From positions 1 through 60,350 of the forward strand of contig CAZXID010000011.1 in the NCBI GenBank assembly GCA_964640325.1: 60,350 nt of DNA. Direction: 5' to 3'. Source of the DNA: DAOQAU01 sp964640325 (GTDB taxonomy: Bacteria > Cyanobacteriota > Vampirovibrionia > Gastranaerophilales > Gastranaerophilaceae). This document shows, one piece after another, positions 35,529-45,104 of this stretch (the first letter of the stretch is position 1; each line of letters opens with the position of its first letter). The notes beneath the pieces are model-generated. The model searched no databases. It saw only the letters and a list, made by a program, of their open reading frames with translations, and was not told where the DNA came from. The position numbers were made by a program, and so were the translations under genes.

Positions 35529-37344
35529 CTAGTAACTCTCTAAAACTTTGCTCCCATTTTTCTTTTTGCTTTTCGTTATCAAACCAATATTCTTTTATAA
35601 GTGGTAAAATTTCATATTTTATAATTGAATCAATTCCCGACTTATCTTTAATTAAATCATTACAAAAATAGCTATGCCCAATCATAAACCCAACACCGAG
35701 TGTACAATCATTTTTTATCTCTTCATTTAATTCTTTAATTTTGCCAATTAATGACTTGATTTCGTCTGGCGCATTTTGATTCAAAAACGCATCGAAATTT
35801 TCATTCTCAAACGCTGGTTTCATCTCATAAAATGCAAAACGACGTCTTAGTGCATAATCAATCATCGCAAGGCTCCTATCTGCCGTATTCATCGTACCAA
35901 TCAGATGAAAGTTTTTGGGGACCGTGAAAGGATCTTCGCTGTATGTCAAAGAATCTAGCTCTTGACCACGTTTATCAAGTTCAATTAGCATCATCAATTC
36001 TCCAAAAATCCTGCTCAAATTTCCTCTATTGATTTCATCGATAATAAAAAAGTAATCTTGCCCTGGGTTATCTTGTGCCTTTTTACAAAACCGATAAAAA
36101 GGACCTTCTGTAAGTTTGAATTTACCCGATTCTGTTGGCTTGTAGCCCATAATAAAATCTTCATAAGAATAACTTTGGTGGAATTGAATCATTTTTACTC
36201 TAGAATCATCTTTTTCCTCCATAAGTGAATAAGCAAGTTTCTTTGCGACAAATGTTTTTCCTACTCCTGGAGGTCCTTGTAAAATGACATTTTTCTTGTT
36301 CGTGATTAATTCCTTTAAATGCTCACATTCATAATTTGAAATATAAACATCATCCAAATAATCAGTCTTAATTTTTATATTTGGATTGATTAAAAAAGCA
36401 GAAAAGTTTTCTTCTACATACTTTATACCTTCATTCGATAATTTATAATAATCACTATATCTTTCAAAATAATTTCTTCCTTTTCGATTATATTTAGATT
36501 CATAATCATCAGAGCACTCCCTCAGTTCTGTAGCTATACTTGGCTTTGATTGTCCCTTGATTATTTTTGCTTGTTGCACAAATGGTAAATTTTCAACATC
36601 AACAGGTTTATATTGCTTGCTTTTGTCATTTGAATACATTCCAATTGCAGAAATCTGCCACCAAGTTAATGTTTTAATTCTGTCCGCTGGAGTATTATTC
36701 TTTTCAAGCTCATTATTTAATTGAAAAATCTCATTCTTCTTTTTGTTTAATACATTTAGTATTTGCTCATATGACGTAATTGGTTCACACTCTATTTTGT
36801 ACTCATCATACAAATTCTTTCCGGAGTGCTTTCCACATTCTATAACATTAGGATATATATCTAGAAAAAACTGCCAAGAATCCATAAAACTTCTATTATT
36901 TAAATGTAGAGCAACCCAAGCTCTATTTTCACCAGAATGCCTGCTGCCATCAAATGCACTGCATGTAGCTTTATATTTTTCTCCAATCCCTAAATCTTTA
37001 ATCAAACTTGTAGATATTGATTTTAATTGTTTTCTTGGCGTATCTCCTAGAAAAGTGTAGGTATAACTTAAATAAGTTTCATAATTCCCTTTTGAAACGC
37101 CATTTTTTGTTTTAAGCTCCAACAATTCATCCAATGAAAACACTTGACCGCTCTTTAATTTTTCTAAAATTTTGTATCTTATGTTATTAATCGGGCGGTT
37201 GTCATTTGAATACTTAGACATTAGCTCGTCTAAATTTAATTTATCTTTATTTACTAATAATCCTTTTGGCGTCGAAATAGCTTCTACTAATTGTGCCTGC
37301 TCTTGTAAATATTCAAGAATCTGGTCATTATCCATTATTAACAT
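35515..37344 (-). CDS. mcrB: McrB-like AAA+ GTPase motor
   Basis: A 609-residue protein. The first 340 residues hold a DNA-recognition type region (TFLGDTPRKQLKSISTSLIK, HSGENRAWVALHLNNRSF) that I cannot name. The motor domain has Walker A GPPGVGKT (357-364), Walker B YFFIIDEINRGNLSRIFGEL and the McrB signature LIGTMNTADRSLAMID with arginine finger RRRF. McrB recognises methylated or otherwise modified DNA and drives McrC. The divergent N-terminus means its modified-base target is unknown. Confidence 0.87.
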   Translation of the reverse strand: MLIMDNDQILEYLQEQAQLVEAISTPKGLLVNKDKLNLDELMSKYSNDNRPINNIRYKILEKLKSGQVFSLDELLELKTKNGVSKGNYETYLSYTYTFLGDTPRKQLKSISTSLIKDLGIGEKYKATCSAFDGSRHSGENRAWVALHLNNRSFMDSWQFFLDIYPNVIECGKHSGKNLYDEYKIECEPITSYEQILNVLNKKKNEIFQLNNELEKNNTPADRIKTLTWWQISAIGMYSNDKSKQYKPVDVENLPFVQQAKIIKGQSKPSIATELRECSDDYESKYNRKGRNYFERYSDYYKLSNEGIKYVEENFSAFLINPNIKIKTDYLDDVYISNYECEHLKELITNKKNVILQGPPGVGKTFVAKKLAYSLMEEKDDSRVKMIQFHQSYSYEDFIMGYKPTESGKFKLTEGPFYRFCKKAQDNPGQDYFFIIDEINRGNLSRIFGELMMLIELDKRGQELDSLTYSEDPFTVPKNFHLIGTMNTADRSLAMIDYALRRRFAFYEMKPAFENENFDAFLNQNAPDEIKSLIGKIKELNEEIKNDCTLGVGFMIGHSYFCNDLIKDKSGIDSIIKYEILPLIKEYWFDNEKQKEKWEQSFRELLDDKK

Positions 37345-37362
37345 TGTTAAAATACCTCCACT

Positions 37363-40300
37363 CTACATTACATCTAATCTACAAAATTGCTTATACCCAC
37401 AGAATTTACATTTATTCTCATCATGTTCTATTGGGTCAAAGTTTAATTCATTTATGTTTTTATAAGTATTCATAATTTTTTCTTTTATGTTTTGATTATC
37501 TTCTTCTGTTAATGGTGTGTAAAAGCTCTTATCGTGCTCTTCCATAAAAATAATACCCCCTTGAGAAACTTTTGTTCCAACATTTTGTATTTCAAATGCA
37601 AGTTTATAAAACCGTAGTTGATTTAAATATTTTTCATATTCTTTGCCATCTGCAATTTGGGACTTAGATTTGGCTGATCCGGTTTTATAATCATAAAGAG
37701 AATATGTACAATCATTGTTCATTTCTACTCTATCAATAAATCCTTTTATAAAAAATTTTTCTAATGGTACTAAATCAAGCTCATATTCTGTATCAAATAT
37801 TTTATCAGCAGGGATCTGTGAAAAGGAAGGGTAAAAAACTTCTAAACTTTTTAATCCTCTTTTTTCGTATTCGCTTCTCTTTGCTTGAGTGACAAACTTT
37901 TGGTTCCCGAGTTTTTTTATAAATTCATCGTTAAAACTACTGACGGAAGGATAACTGCCGGTTGCTTTAGCTTCTTTTATCGACCATTCAAGTGTTTTAT
38001 GAACGGCGCTTCCATAGTTTGCAGCTTCCCAATCTTCTTCACGTACAGGTATCTTTATTATATTTGAATATAAGAATTCTCTTGGGCAGTTTAAATAAGA
38101 ATTGAGTGCGCTTGGGCTTAAAATAAAATTTTTCACCCTTGCTTTGATTTCTTCATTAAATGCTTGTTTATGGTTAAATTGGGCGACCGTTAATGATTTA
38201 ACAATTTCATTTGAATAATCTTCTTTGGTTAATTCATGATTATGCTTCTCAAATAAATCTTCTCTGTTGACAATGGATGACAGGTAGCTTGTTAGTTCTT
38301 GGGCTTTTCCATCAACTATATTTGAATATGTAAGACATAAAGAATGTTTGGCTCTGGTAAGACCGACAAAAAGCAGTTTTATTTGTTCTGCTTTTTTAAT
38401 TTCATTTTCATCACCTACAAATGTAGATTTCTCAATAGGCAAATCTATTGAATTGGAAGTCTTTTGCTTTTCCCAATTTTTAGTAAGTAAATTTGAAATA
38501 TAAACGTATTCAAATTCTCTGCCCTTGGAACCATGAATAGTTACAAGCTGAATGGCATTTTGAACATATACATCGCTGTCTATTGTTATCATAACATTAT
38601 CAGCAAAAGCCGTATCTAAATGTTCTACGAAATCTTTAATAGTAGCAGAAGGATGTAAATTATTAAAAGATACCGCTTCATCAACTATTCTTTTTATTGC
38701 TAATATATTTTCAATTTTATTAACCTTTGAATTTAAAAAATATTGCAAGATACCAGTCTTGTTTATAATCTCCACTATAGTGTTTTTTAAACTTTCGCTG
38801 GATTTTAGTTCCTGAAGTTCATCATACGTTTCAATAAAGTCAATGACTCTTTCTTTATCTGCCCATTCATTATCGATATTAAGTCTTATATTAGTTATAA
38901 AGTCTTTGTGATTTAGTCTATGCTGTTCTAATAAGAAATTATAATCAGCTTTTGCAAAATCAAAAGGTTGCGAAAGTAGTACTCCAAATAACTTGTCTGC
39001 ATAGATTTCATTATTTTCGAGTGTTTTCAAATAGAAATAAGTTATTATTGATGGTTTTAATTCAAAAATACTCTTATTAGATTTAATTTGATAGGGAATA
39101 TTTTTAGCTTTTAAAAGTTCTGCAAATGCTTTTAATTCTATATGTTTTCTTGCAAGAATAGCAACCTGAGATAAGTCAACTTCACCCGATTCATTTTTAG
39201 GAGCTTTGTCAGAATTAATAAGTTTTTCAATATCTTCTACTATAAAGTTATTTTCTTGTTTTATATCGCCAAAACCATGAATCGGGACTTTTTTATCTTT
39301 GCAAATAACATCCTCATTTTTAGCGGTAAGTTTTTTTGAAATATTATAATCTTTGAAGTCAGGGTTAAGTTCAAGCCGTGTTTTATCCTGAGAAATTAAT
39401 TCATAACTAATATTAAGAATAGTTTGGGTCGAGCGGTTATTTTCATTTAAGCAAATAACTTGTGTTTGAGGATAACGAAGAAGGAATTTTTCGAGGTTAT
39501 CAGTCTGAGCACCTTGAAATCCATATATTATCTGGTCATCATCCCCAACAACAAAGATATTTTGATTGTTAGCTCCTGCAGCAAGTTTGAATACAATATT
39601 ATTTTGAGATGGGTTTGTATCTTGGTATTCATCAACTAAAAAATAACTATATCGCTTGGAAACTTTTTTCAAGAAATCCTCGTTCTTGTCAAAAGTTTCA
39701 AGAACGAGGTTAATCATATCGTTAAAATCAATAAAATTATTTTGTTTAAGTTTTAAGTTATAGAGTTCAAAAAGCGGCCAAGTCTCTTTTGCCTTTCCCA
39801 TTTTTCGCTCGTGAGTTTCAAAATTATTTAAAAACGTTTTTACTAATTTACCCTTTTGTTCTCTTTCCTTATATTCAGCTATATATTCATTTAGCTTCCC
39901 TTGCCAAAACATACTTGTTTCTAAAGTTTTAAAATATTGCTCTTTGTTGACCTGATTTTTCTTAATTTCTTCTATTGCATTTAAAATTTCACCAATATAA
40001 AAATATGCATCGCCCCATTTCGTACGGTAAAATTCAGGATTAAATTCATCCAGGCATTCTTTCATTAGATTTCTTTTGGAAATGTCATCAATGACGTCAA
40101 CACCATCTAAAAGCTCAAATTTTTCCGGATATTGGCGAACAATCTCATTACAAAACGCGTGATAAGTGTGAATTTCAACAGCTGCTGCAATAGTCCCAAT
40201 TTCTTTTACCAAACGGATTTTCATTTCGTTTGCAGCCGCTTCTGAGAATGCCAGACAAAGAATAACTTCCGGTGGAACTCCTTCTGTCAACATATATTTA

Positions 40301-40434
40301 ATCCGTTGAATAATAGTAAAGGTTTTTCCTGTTCCTGGCCCAGCAAGAACCATAACCGGACCATTAAGTGTTTTTATGCACTCCATCTGCTTTTCGTTAG
40401 GTGTGATTTTTTTCATTTCAATTACTTCAGACAC
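37363..40434 (-). CDS. UvrD/Rep-type helicase with C-terminal Fe-S PD-(D/E)xK nuclease
   Basis: A 1023-residue protein. Helicase motifs: GPGTGKTFTIIQRI (I), YFLVDEYQDTNPSQN (II), VVGDDDQIIYGFQGA (III), VTIHGSKGREFEYVYI (V) and FVGLTRAKHSLCL (VI). The C-terminal part is AddB/RecB-like: LNCPREFLYS, YGSAVHKTLEW, YSLYDYKTG (nuclease D and K), and CKFCGYKQFC completing a four-Cys iron-sulfur nuclease. It overlaps the upstream effector-like gene by 8 bases and precedes mcrB by 18 bases, so it belongs to the McrBC operon rather than to RecBCD-type repair. Confidence 0.85.
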   Translation of the reverse strand: MSEVIEMKKITPNEKQMECIKTLNGPVMVLAGPGTGKTFTIIQRIKYMLTEGVPPEVILCLAFSEAAANEMKIRLVKEIGTIAAAVEIHTYHAFCNEIVRQYPEKFELLDGVDVIDDISKRNLMKECLDEFNPEFYRTKWGDAYFYIGEILNAIEEIKKNQVNKEQYFKTLETSMFWQGKLNEYIAEYKEREQKGKLVKTFLNNFETHERKMGKAKETWPLFELYNLKLKQNNFIDFNDMINLVLETFDKNEDFLKKVSKRYSYFLVDEYQDTNPSQNNIVFKLAAGANNQNIFVVGDDDQIIYGFQGAQTDNLEKFLLRYPQTQVICLNENNRSTQTILNISYELISQDKTRLELNPDFKDYNISKKLTAKNEDVICKDKKVPIHGFGDIKQENNFIVEDIEKLINSDKAPKNESGEVDLSQVAILARKHIELKAFAELLKAKNIPYQIKSNKSIFELKPSIITYFYLKTLENNEIYADKLFGVLLSQPFDFAKADYNFLLEQHRLNHKDFITNIRLNIDNEWADKERVIDFIETYDELQELKSSESLKNTIVEIINKTGILQYFLNSKVNKIENILAIKRIVDEAVSFNNLHPSATIKDFVEHLDTAFADNVMITIDSDVYVQNAIQLVTIHGSKGREFEYVYISNLLTKNWEKQKTSNSIDLPIEKSTFVGDENEIKKAEQIKLLFVGLTRAKHSLCLTYSNIVDGKAQELTSYLSSIVNREDLFEKHNHELTKEDYSNEIVKSLTVAQFNHKQAFNEEIKARVKNFILSPSALNSYLNCPREFLYSNIIKIPVREEDWEAANYGSAVHKTLEWSIKEAKATGSYPSVSSFNDEFIKKLGNQKFVTQAKRSEYEKRGLKSLEVFYPSFSQIPADKIFDTEYELDLVPLEKFFIKGFIDRVEMNNDCTYSLYDYKTGSAKSKSQIADGKEYEKYLNQLRFYKLAFEIQNVGTKVSQGGIIFMEEHDKSFYTPLTEEDNQNIKEKIMNTYKNINELNFDPIEHDENKCKFCGYKQFCRLDVM

Positions 40435-41488
40435 TAATTTCTACCTTTGCTTTTTCATTTAATCCAACAACTGCACCAATTTTATTTGAAAGCTTTTTCT
40501 TAAATTCTTCTAGATTGTTTTCGCTCCAAAGTATCATCTTTCTTTGCTTTAAGTCGAAATGCACTCCTTCTGTATCTAGCCCTATTGCTTTTTTGCAATG
40601 CAAACATTCAAATTGTTTTTTAACTTCTTCATTAAACCATTTTTCATTGCACGTATATAATACTGGAATATTTAAACCATCGGCAAAACCTGCTTCATAA
40701 TAAACACCGGCACGATATCCAGTTAAATCGGCGACCATAAATTTACTTCTTCTAATTTCTTTTATGATTTCATCTGGAATCCAGCCATTTTGCTCATCAG
40801 CTTTGTCAACTCGATATTTTGTATAACCGCAACTTTCTATTGCTGGCACAATAGCTTTATCATAGGCTTCATCGGTGTTTGGGCCAAATATTTCACCATC
40901 ATTGAACCACATAGCAACAAAACATTGTTCTGAGTTTATGTTTTGCCTAGACGCTTCTATTTTCTTTATTCCGTCTGCAGTTATTTTAAACATACGTCCC
41001 CCATCTGGCAGGGAGCCTTTATTTTCAAGGCATTTTACATCTTGTAAATACCATAAAATTTCATCTAGTTCATCAGGGGATTTGCAAAAGAATAATGAAT
41101 AATCTTTTTGTTTATAAATATAAACTAGCTCTCCAAAACTATATGATTTTTTATAAAAATATTCCAGAACAAGATTGATTTTATCTAAAATACTTGATGG
41201 ATAATTTATCGTTGCAACGATATCTTCCCAAGTTTTTTCAGTTAGTACTTTTGGAACTGAATTTTCGGGGTGACTTTTATAATAATATCTTAAAGCTATT
41301 ATAACCCTATCCTTTTCTGCTGGAGTTAATACTTGAGCATTAGACCAGACTAAAGAATTATTTAAGGCGTTTACAATAGAAGATTCATAAATAATATGCC
41401 CACAGTTAGGACATTCTAAACCGGACTTACCATTATCTTCCTTGGTAGCAATAGCGTAATGGCATCCGCATAAAAAACAGTTTTCCAT
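40427..41488 (-). CDS. Zn-ribbon protein with nucleoside deoxyribosyltransferase/TIR-like C-terminal domain
   Basis: A 353-residue protein. The N-terminus is a zinc ribbon (CFLCGCHY, then CPNCGHIIYE). Residues about 184-340 form a Rossmann-like domain: QCFVAMWFNDGEIF, IVPAIESCGYTKYRVDKADE, SKFMVADLTGYRAGVYYEAG and NIPVLYTC. This pattern is found in nucleoside 2-deoxyribosyltransferase-like and TIR-like effectors of conflict systems, which act on nucleotides or NAD. It is the first gene of the four-gene operon, with a possible TATAAT on the minus strand at 41524-41529. It may act as the suicide arm behind the nucleases. Confidence 0.72.
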   Translation of the reverse strand: MENCFLCGCHYAIATKEDNGKSGLECPNCGHIIYESSIVNALNNSLVWSNAQVLTPAEKDRVIIALRYYYKSHPENSVPKVLTEKTWEDIVATINYPSSILDKINLVLEYFYKKSYSFGELVYIYKQKDYSLFFCKSPDELDEILWYLQDVKCLENKGSLPDGGRMFKITADGIKKIEASRQNINSEQCFVAMWFNDGEIFGPNTDEAYDKAIVPAIESCGYTKYRVDKADEQNGWIPDEIIKEIRRSKFMVADLTGYRAGVYYEAGFADGLNIPVLYTCNEKWFNEEVKKQFECLHCKKAIGLDTEGVHFDLKQRKMILWSENNLEEFKKKLSNKIGAVVGLNEKAKVEISV

Positions 41489-41571
41489 TTTTATACCCCA
41501 TATTTTAAACCCTAATTGTAATCATTATATTCTAAACATATTCAACAAAGCCTTTATGTTAAAAAGCATTG

Positions 41572-41847
41572 CTATTTTTTGTAATACCCTTGATATGAAC
41601 CCCTATTGTCATATTGTTTTACCTTGTTCCCACTTTGCTTGTAATAACCCTGATAACTTCCACTTTTGCCGTACTCTTTAACTTTATCTCCGCTTCGTCT
41701 GTAGTAGCCTTGATAACTTCCCCTGTTGTCATACTTTTTAATTTTTTCTCCGTCAGACATCCCCAACATACTGCTGTCGCCCTGCATTGCAAAACAATGA
41801 GTTGCAAGGATGACTAATAATGTAAGTAATATAAAATTTTTTCTCAT
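41572..41847 (-). CDS. Small secreted protein with GSYQGYY repeats
   Basis: A 91-residue protein with signal peptide RKNFILLTLLVILATHCFA. The mature part is three near-identical units built on YDNRGSYQGYY, spaced about 22 residues and linked by charged turns (KRSGDKVKE-like). Such short Gly/Tyr repeats suggest a small beta-structure; it recalls beta-flower-type repeat proteins but I cannot assign a family. It lies 17 bases after the Gln/Tyr-rich gene, so the two are probably co-expressed. Confidence 0.75.
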   Translation of the reverse strand: MRKNFILLTLLVILATHCFAMQGDSSMLGMSDGEKIKKYDNRGSYQGYYRRSGDKVKEYGKSGSYQGYYKQSGNKVKQYDNRGSYQGYYKK

Positions 41848-41864
41848 TATTTTCCTTTCTTATA

Positions 41865-42380
41865 TTAATATCTTCCCGCAATCGGTCCGACGACTGAACT
41901 TATAGTATTAATCAATCTAATAGTATTGTTTATTGTGTCCTCAGCATTATTATTGCTTTGATATTGTGGATACCCCGACTGATAGGAAGGGTTATAAGCA
42001 CTTTGATATTGCTGTTGGTACTGATTATATTGCGGATATTGGTTTGAATATTGTTTAGTCGTAGAATATTGTTGGTTTTGCGGTTGTTGATATTGTTGAT
42101 ATTGTTGTGCCTGGTAATCATTTGGATAAACTTGAATATATATAGGCTGGACAACCGGAACGTACTGAATTTCTTTTTTTACTGCCGTAGATGTTTTATA
42201 TTTTGCTTTATTTTGAGCATTTCCGGCAACTGCAGGCATAGTGAAAATTATTGCAACGCCTAGTAATAAAATAAATTTTTCTCTGCTGTGCTTTATTTGC
42301 GCATAGGCAAAAGCTTTTCTGCCGTTGAAATTGTAAATTAATTCGCAAAACTTTTCAAAAAATGTTTTAATTTTCTTCAT
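41865..42380 (-). CDS. Exported Gln/Tyr-rich low-complexity (prion-like) protein
   Basis: A 171-residue protein. An N-terminal basic stretch is followed by a hydrophobic segment (FILLLGVAIIFTMPAVAGNA), read as a signal peptide with a long n-region. Residues 80-150 are almost only Q, Y, N, P and S (QQYQQYQQPQNQQYSTTKQY), like prion-like or amyloid-forming segments. The gene is divergent from a 48-residue gene; between them lies an inverted pair of the 17-bp motif also found at the WYL gene. Confidence 0.7.
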   Translation of the reverse strand: MKKIKTFFEKFCELIYNFNGRKAFAYAQIKHSREKFILLLGVAIIFTMPAVAGNAQNKAKYKTSTAVKKEIQYVPVVQPIYIQVYPNDYQAQQYQQYQQPQNQQYSTTKQYSNQYPQYNQYQQQYQSAYNPSYQSGYPQYQSNNNAEDTINNTIRLINTISSVVGPIAGRY

Positions 42381-42428
42381 TACCGTACTCCTTAATTTTC
42401 CCTAACAAAATCATTATACACAATACTT

Positions 42429-42469
42429 ACGTCAAAAACGGACATGGGTACAAATGACCATTTTTGACG
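42429..42469. promoter_or_regulatory. Inverted pair of the WYL-associated 17-bp motif between divergent genes
   Basis: ACGTCAAAAACGGACAT at 42429-42445 faces ATGACCATTTTTGACG at 42454-42469, making a near-palindrome. Each half carries TTGACG pointing outward and each side has a TATAAT 11 bases further out (42481-42486 on the plus strand). Two oppositely directed promoters therefore share one operator. The motif matches sites at 45121 and 53812. Confidence 0.72.
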
Positions 42470-42508
42470 CATGACAATGTTATAATATAACCATAAGGAG
42501 ATAAGATT

Positions 42509-42655
42509 ATGGCATACGAACAAAACGAATTTCAAAAAGAAATGTTAAAAAAATATCCCCAATTTGCAATAGAAAATCAACCAAAACTTGAAAAACCAAG
42601 AACGGAAGAAGAAATGCAAGAAGCGTATTCAAAAGCGTGGAAAGATACTCTTTGA
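42509..42655 (+). CDS. Small acidic/basic 48-residue protein
   Basis: Reads MAYEQNEFQKEMLKKYPQ, continuing to KAWKDTL and TGA. The ATG has AAGGAG 8 bases upstream and a TATAAT box at 42481-42486, so expression is credible despite the size. It is highly charged and probably helical, without a membrane segment. Function unknown; it shares the palindromic operator with the Gln/Tyr-rich gene. Confidence 0.65.
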   Translation: MAYEQNEFQKEMLKKYPQFAIENQPKLEKPRTEEEMQEAYSKAWKDTL

Positions 42656-42674
42656 TAATGTGTTTTTTCGAAAA

Positions 42675-43637
42675 TTATTTTCGAATGCAATTCATTTCAT
42701 TTTCTAGAGTTTCTCTAACATATTTCATACGCGACAAGCCATCAACGTAATTAATACATTCATAGGTTTTTATTAGTATATTCAGATATTTCAGAGGGTT
42801 AAAAAATTTATAATATTTTTTTAGTATATTATAAATTTTTTCGCTTTTTTGCCAATCTTTTATTTTAAGAGAAACACTCATAGCAACTTTTAAAACATAG
42901 GGGTCTCTTGGATATTTTTCTAATAATGTTTCACACAAATCATATGCCTTATCATGTTCTTTTAAATCTTTTAAAACTGCTGTAAGTCCTACGCAGGCAA
43001 ACTTATTTCCCGGTTGATTCTCTAAAATTTTATTATATAAGACCTCAGCTTCTTCTAAATTTTTTTCTCTTCTTAAAGTTGCAGCATCACTAATATTTAA
43101 TGCACTATTTGGAAAAGAGGTTGTTGCTTTTATATTATCTATAATTTTTCTTGCTTTATGAAGTCGTTTTATTTTTCGGTACTCAATAGCAATTTTTAAT
43201 TCTTCACCTACGGTACTAGCGAGAGAATATGCTTTATTAAGAACTTGTTCTAAAAAATCGAGAGACTTAGCTTTACTTCTCCTTATAGACATTGCAACAC
43301 TATAAGCCTCATTAAAATTTTTTATCGAATCAAGTATTTTTGTATTTTCAATATAATTTTTTTCTTTATTTAAAAACCGCTTAGCGACTTTCATACCATT
43401 AGGGTCTTGATTCATTTCAATAATTTTTTCGTATAGTGATATAGCTTCATCTTTTTGTCCACAATTTAAATAAATCATTGCCAATCTTGTACAAGCTTCA
43501 GGGAATTTAAGATTACCTGAATTAGTACTTTTATCTAATTTAATAATTCCAATATTAATTTTAATACTGTCATCATTATAAATATTCTCCCTAGCATATT
43601 CTTTTGCTAGCTCATTCCATTCTGTTAATTTATCCAT
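42675..43637 (-). CDS. TPR-repeat protein
   Basis: A 320-residue soluble helical protein with TPR-like repeats (ARLAMIYLNCGQKDEAISLY, AEVLYNKILENQPGNKFACV, AYDLCETLLEKYPRDPYVLK). No enzymatic domain. It starts 2 bases after the stop of the 119-residue gene, so the two form an operon that follows the WYL gene by about 90 bases. TPR proteins often act as sensors or adaptors in conflict systems, but nothing here shows a partner. Confidence 0.72.
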   Translation of the reverse strand: MDKLTEWNELAKEYARENIYNDDSIKINIGIIKLDKSTNSGNLKFPEACTRLAMIYLNCGQKDEAISLYEKIIEMNQDPNGMKVAKRFLNKEKNYIENTKILDSIKNFNEAYSVAMSIRRSKAKSLDFLEQVLNKAYSLASTVGEELKIAIEYRKIKRLHKARKIIDNIKATTSFPNSALNISDAATLRREKNLEEAEVLYNKILENQPGNKFACVGLTAVLKDLKEHDKAYDLCETLLEKYPRDPYVLKVAMSVSLKIKDWQKSEKIYNILKKYYKFFNPLKYLNILIKTYECINYVDGLSRMKYVRETLENEMNCIRK

Positions 43638-43639
43638 AA

Positions 43640-43999
43640 TTAATCATTACTTTCTAATATATTTATTGCCTTCTTTATTTTATATTCCATATTTTTCAAT
43701 GCATACTTTTCTACTATTTCTTCAATAGGGGCAGAATTTAAAATAAAAATCTCTTTACATTTCTTACATTCCCCATAAAATCTATTATTTTCAAACCAAA
43801 TATCTATATCATGCTCATCACAAAGTGGAATATTAAAGCTGCTTTCATGTTTATTATTTGACTTAAAAACCATTTTTATATCTAAGCAAAATTCTTTAAA
43901 ACCATATGCTTCGCCTAATGCCTTTTTTATTTTCCTTGTCATTTTAATATTAATAACAGCACTATTAATTTTTTTAATATATTGGTCAAATAATTTCAT
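43640..43999 (-). CDS. Unrecognised 119-residue protein with CxxC
   Basis: It has a basic N-terminal helix (YIKKINSAVINIKMTRKIKK), a strand-rich middle and CKKCKE, which with C89-type residues could bind zinc. ATG 43999 has AGGAGG upstream, so it is well translated. It is paired with the TPR gene (2-base gap). I cannot name a family. Confidence 0.65.
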   Translation of the reverse strand: MKLFDQYIKKINSAVINIKMTRKIKKALGEAYGFKEFCLDIKMVFKSNNKHESSFNIPLCDEHDIDIWFENNRFYGECKKCKEIFILNSAPIEEIVEKYALKNMEYKIKKAINILESND

Positions 44000-44086
44000 G
44001 CTTAACCTCCTTTTGGCAATTTTATCTCCCTAAAAAATTATAAATTGTATTATACTACATAAAAAATGGCTATAAAAAGAATAAAT

Positions 44087-45061
44087 TTATTTAATATTTT
44101 TTATAGATTCAATTAAAAGTTCTTTGTAAATCTTTTTTAGACTTGTTGGTTTAACAATTTCAACATTTTTGCCCCATCTGAATAAATGCCAGCATATAGA
44201 CAAGCTGCCACCGGCGATGAATTCAACAATCACTGAGCCATCATCTTCTTGCTTAACTTTTTGAGTCGGATGGAAATGATAATTTAAAACGTCATCAGCT
44301 ACTTCTTTGTCGAATTTTAACTTGATATTCAAAGGCTTTTCCTGATAAATTCCAAACGAATTTTGTGCATAATCGGAGAGCGCAAATTTTTCATCCTTTT
44401 CAAAATATTCATTTAAGATTTTGATACTTTGTATACTTGAAAGCGTGAATAACCTTATGTCATTTCTTGGTTCGCTATATGCTACTAAATAATGCTTTTC
44501 ACCATATAAAACTCCGTATGGGTGAACAATGCAAGTGTATTTCTCTTTGTCTTTTGGTTGATATTCGATTTCTAATTTTTTAAAGGATTTTATTGCTTCG
44601 CGGATGATTTCAAGAACTTCTTTATTCATTTTGAACCTTGGATATTGGCGAATTGCAAAGCCTTCAGCTTCAAGCAACGCTTCAACATCTGTTTCTATTG
44701 TTGCAGTATCTTTTTTGTTAACGACTTTGAGTTTTCTGATAATTTCATTTAGGCAATCAGATTTCTCTTGAAAACCTTCAGCATCGAACTTGTTCTTTGC
44801 ACTTTCTAATTCCAGAATTTCTTCAGGAGTGAAGGCAACAAGCCCATTGAAGCTTGTTTTAAATTTCCATCGGCGAATCTTATCAGAAGAATCAAAGGTC
44901 TCTATTTGAGGAAAAATTCTAACTACCGCGTCACGCATGCGTTCGGCAGTTCGTCTTGAGACCTCAAACTCTTCTTGAATATCATAAAGCGAAACGCCTC
45001 TGGATTGCGTTTGCATCATAATTACTAATTTAACTATGTCTTCAACTCTTTCGTATCGCAC
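44087..45061 (-). CDS. WYL-domain transcriptional regulator (YafY/BrxR/CapW-like)
   Basis: A 324-residue regulator from a GTG at 45061, chosen because AGGAG sits 5 bases upstream; the open frame reaches a TTG at 45085 with no such site. N-terminal winged helix (GVSLYDIQEEFEVSRRTAER), then the WYL domain (VLEIIREAIKSFKKLEIEYQ, VHPYGVLYGEKHYLVAYSEP) and the WCX C-terminal extension. Relatives BrxR and CapW repress phage-defence operons and respond to a ligand or DNA damage signal. A 17-bp motif covers its own -35 box, so autoregulation is likely, and the same motif occurs at two other promoters here. Confidence 0.85.
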   Translation of the reverse strand: MRYERVEDIVKLVIMMQTQSRGVSLYDIQEEFEVSRRTAERMRDAVVRIFPQIETFDSSDKIRRWKFKTSFNGLVAFTPEEILELESAKNKFDAEGFQEKSDCLNEIIRKLKVVNKKDTATIETDVEALLEAEGFAIRQYPRFKMNKEVLEIIREAIKSFKKLEIEYQPKDKEKYTCIVHPYGVLYGEKHYLVAYSEPRNDIRLFTLSSIQSIKILNEYFEKDEKFALSDYAQNSFGIYQEKPLNIKLKFDKEVADDVLNYHFHPTQKVKQEDDGSVIVEFIAGGSLSICWHLFRWGKNVEIVKPTSLKKIYKELLIESIKNIK

Positions 45062-45104
45062 AAAGACTCCTTTTAATTTATTCAATTGTAATCTAAATAT
45101 ATTA

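Noticed and set aside
34449..41488. BREX or DISARM locus
   Set aside because: No PglZ, BrxC/BrxX, DrmA/DrmB or matching methyltransferase; McrB and McrC signatures are clear.
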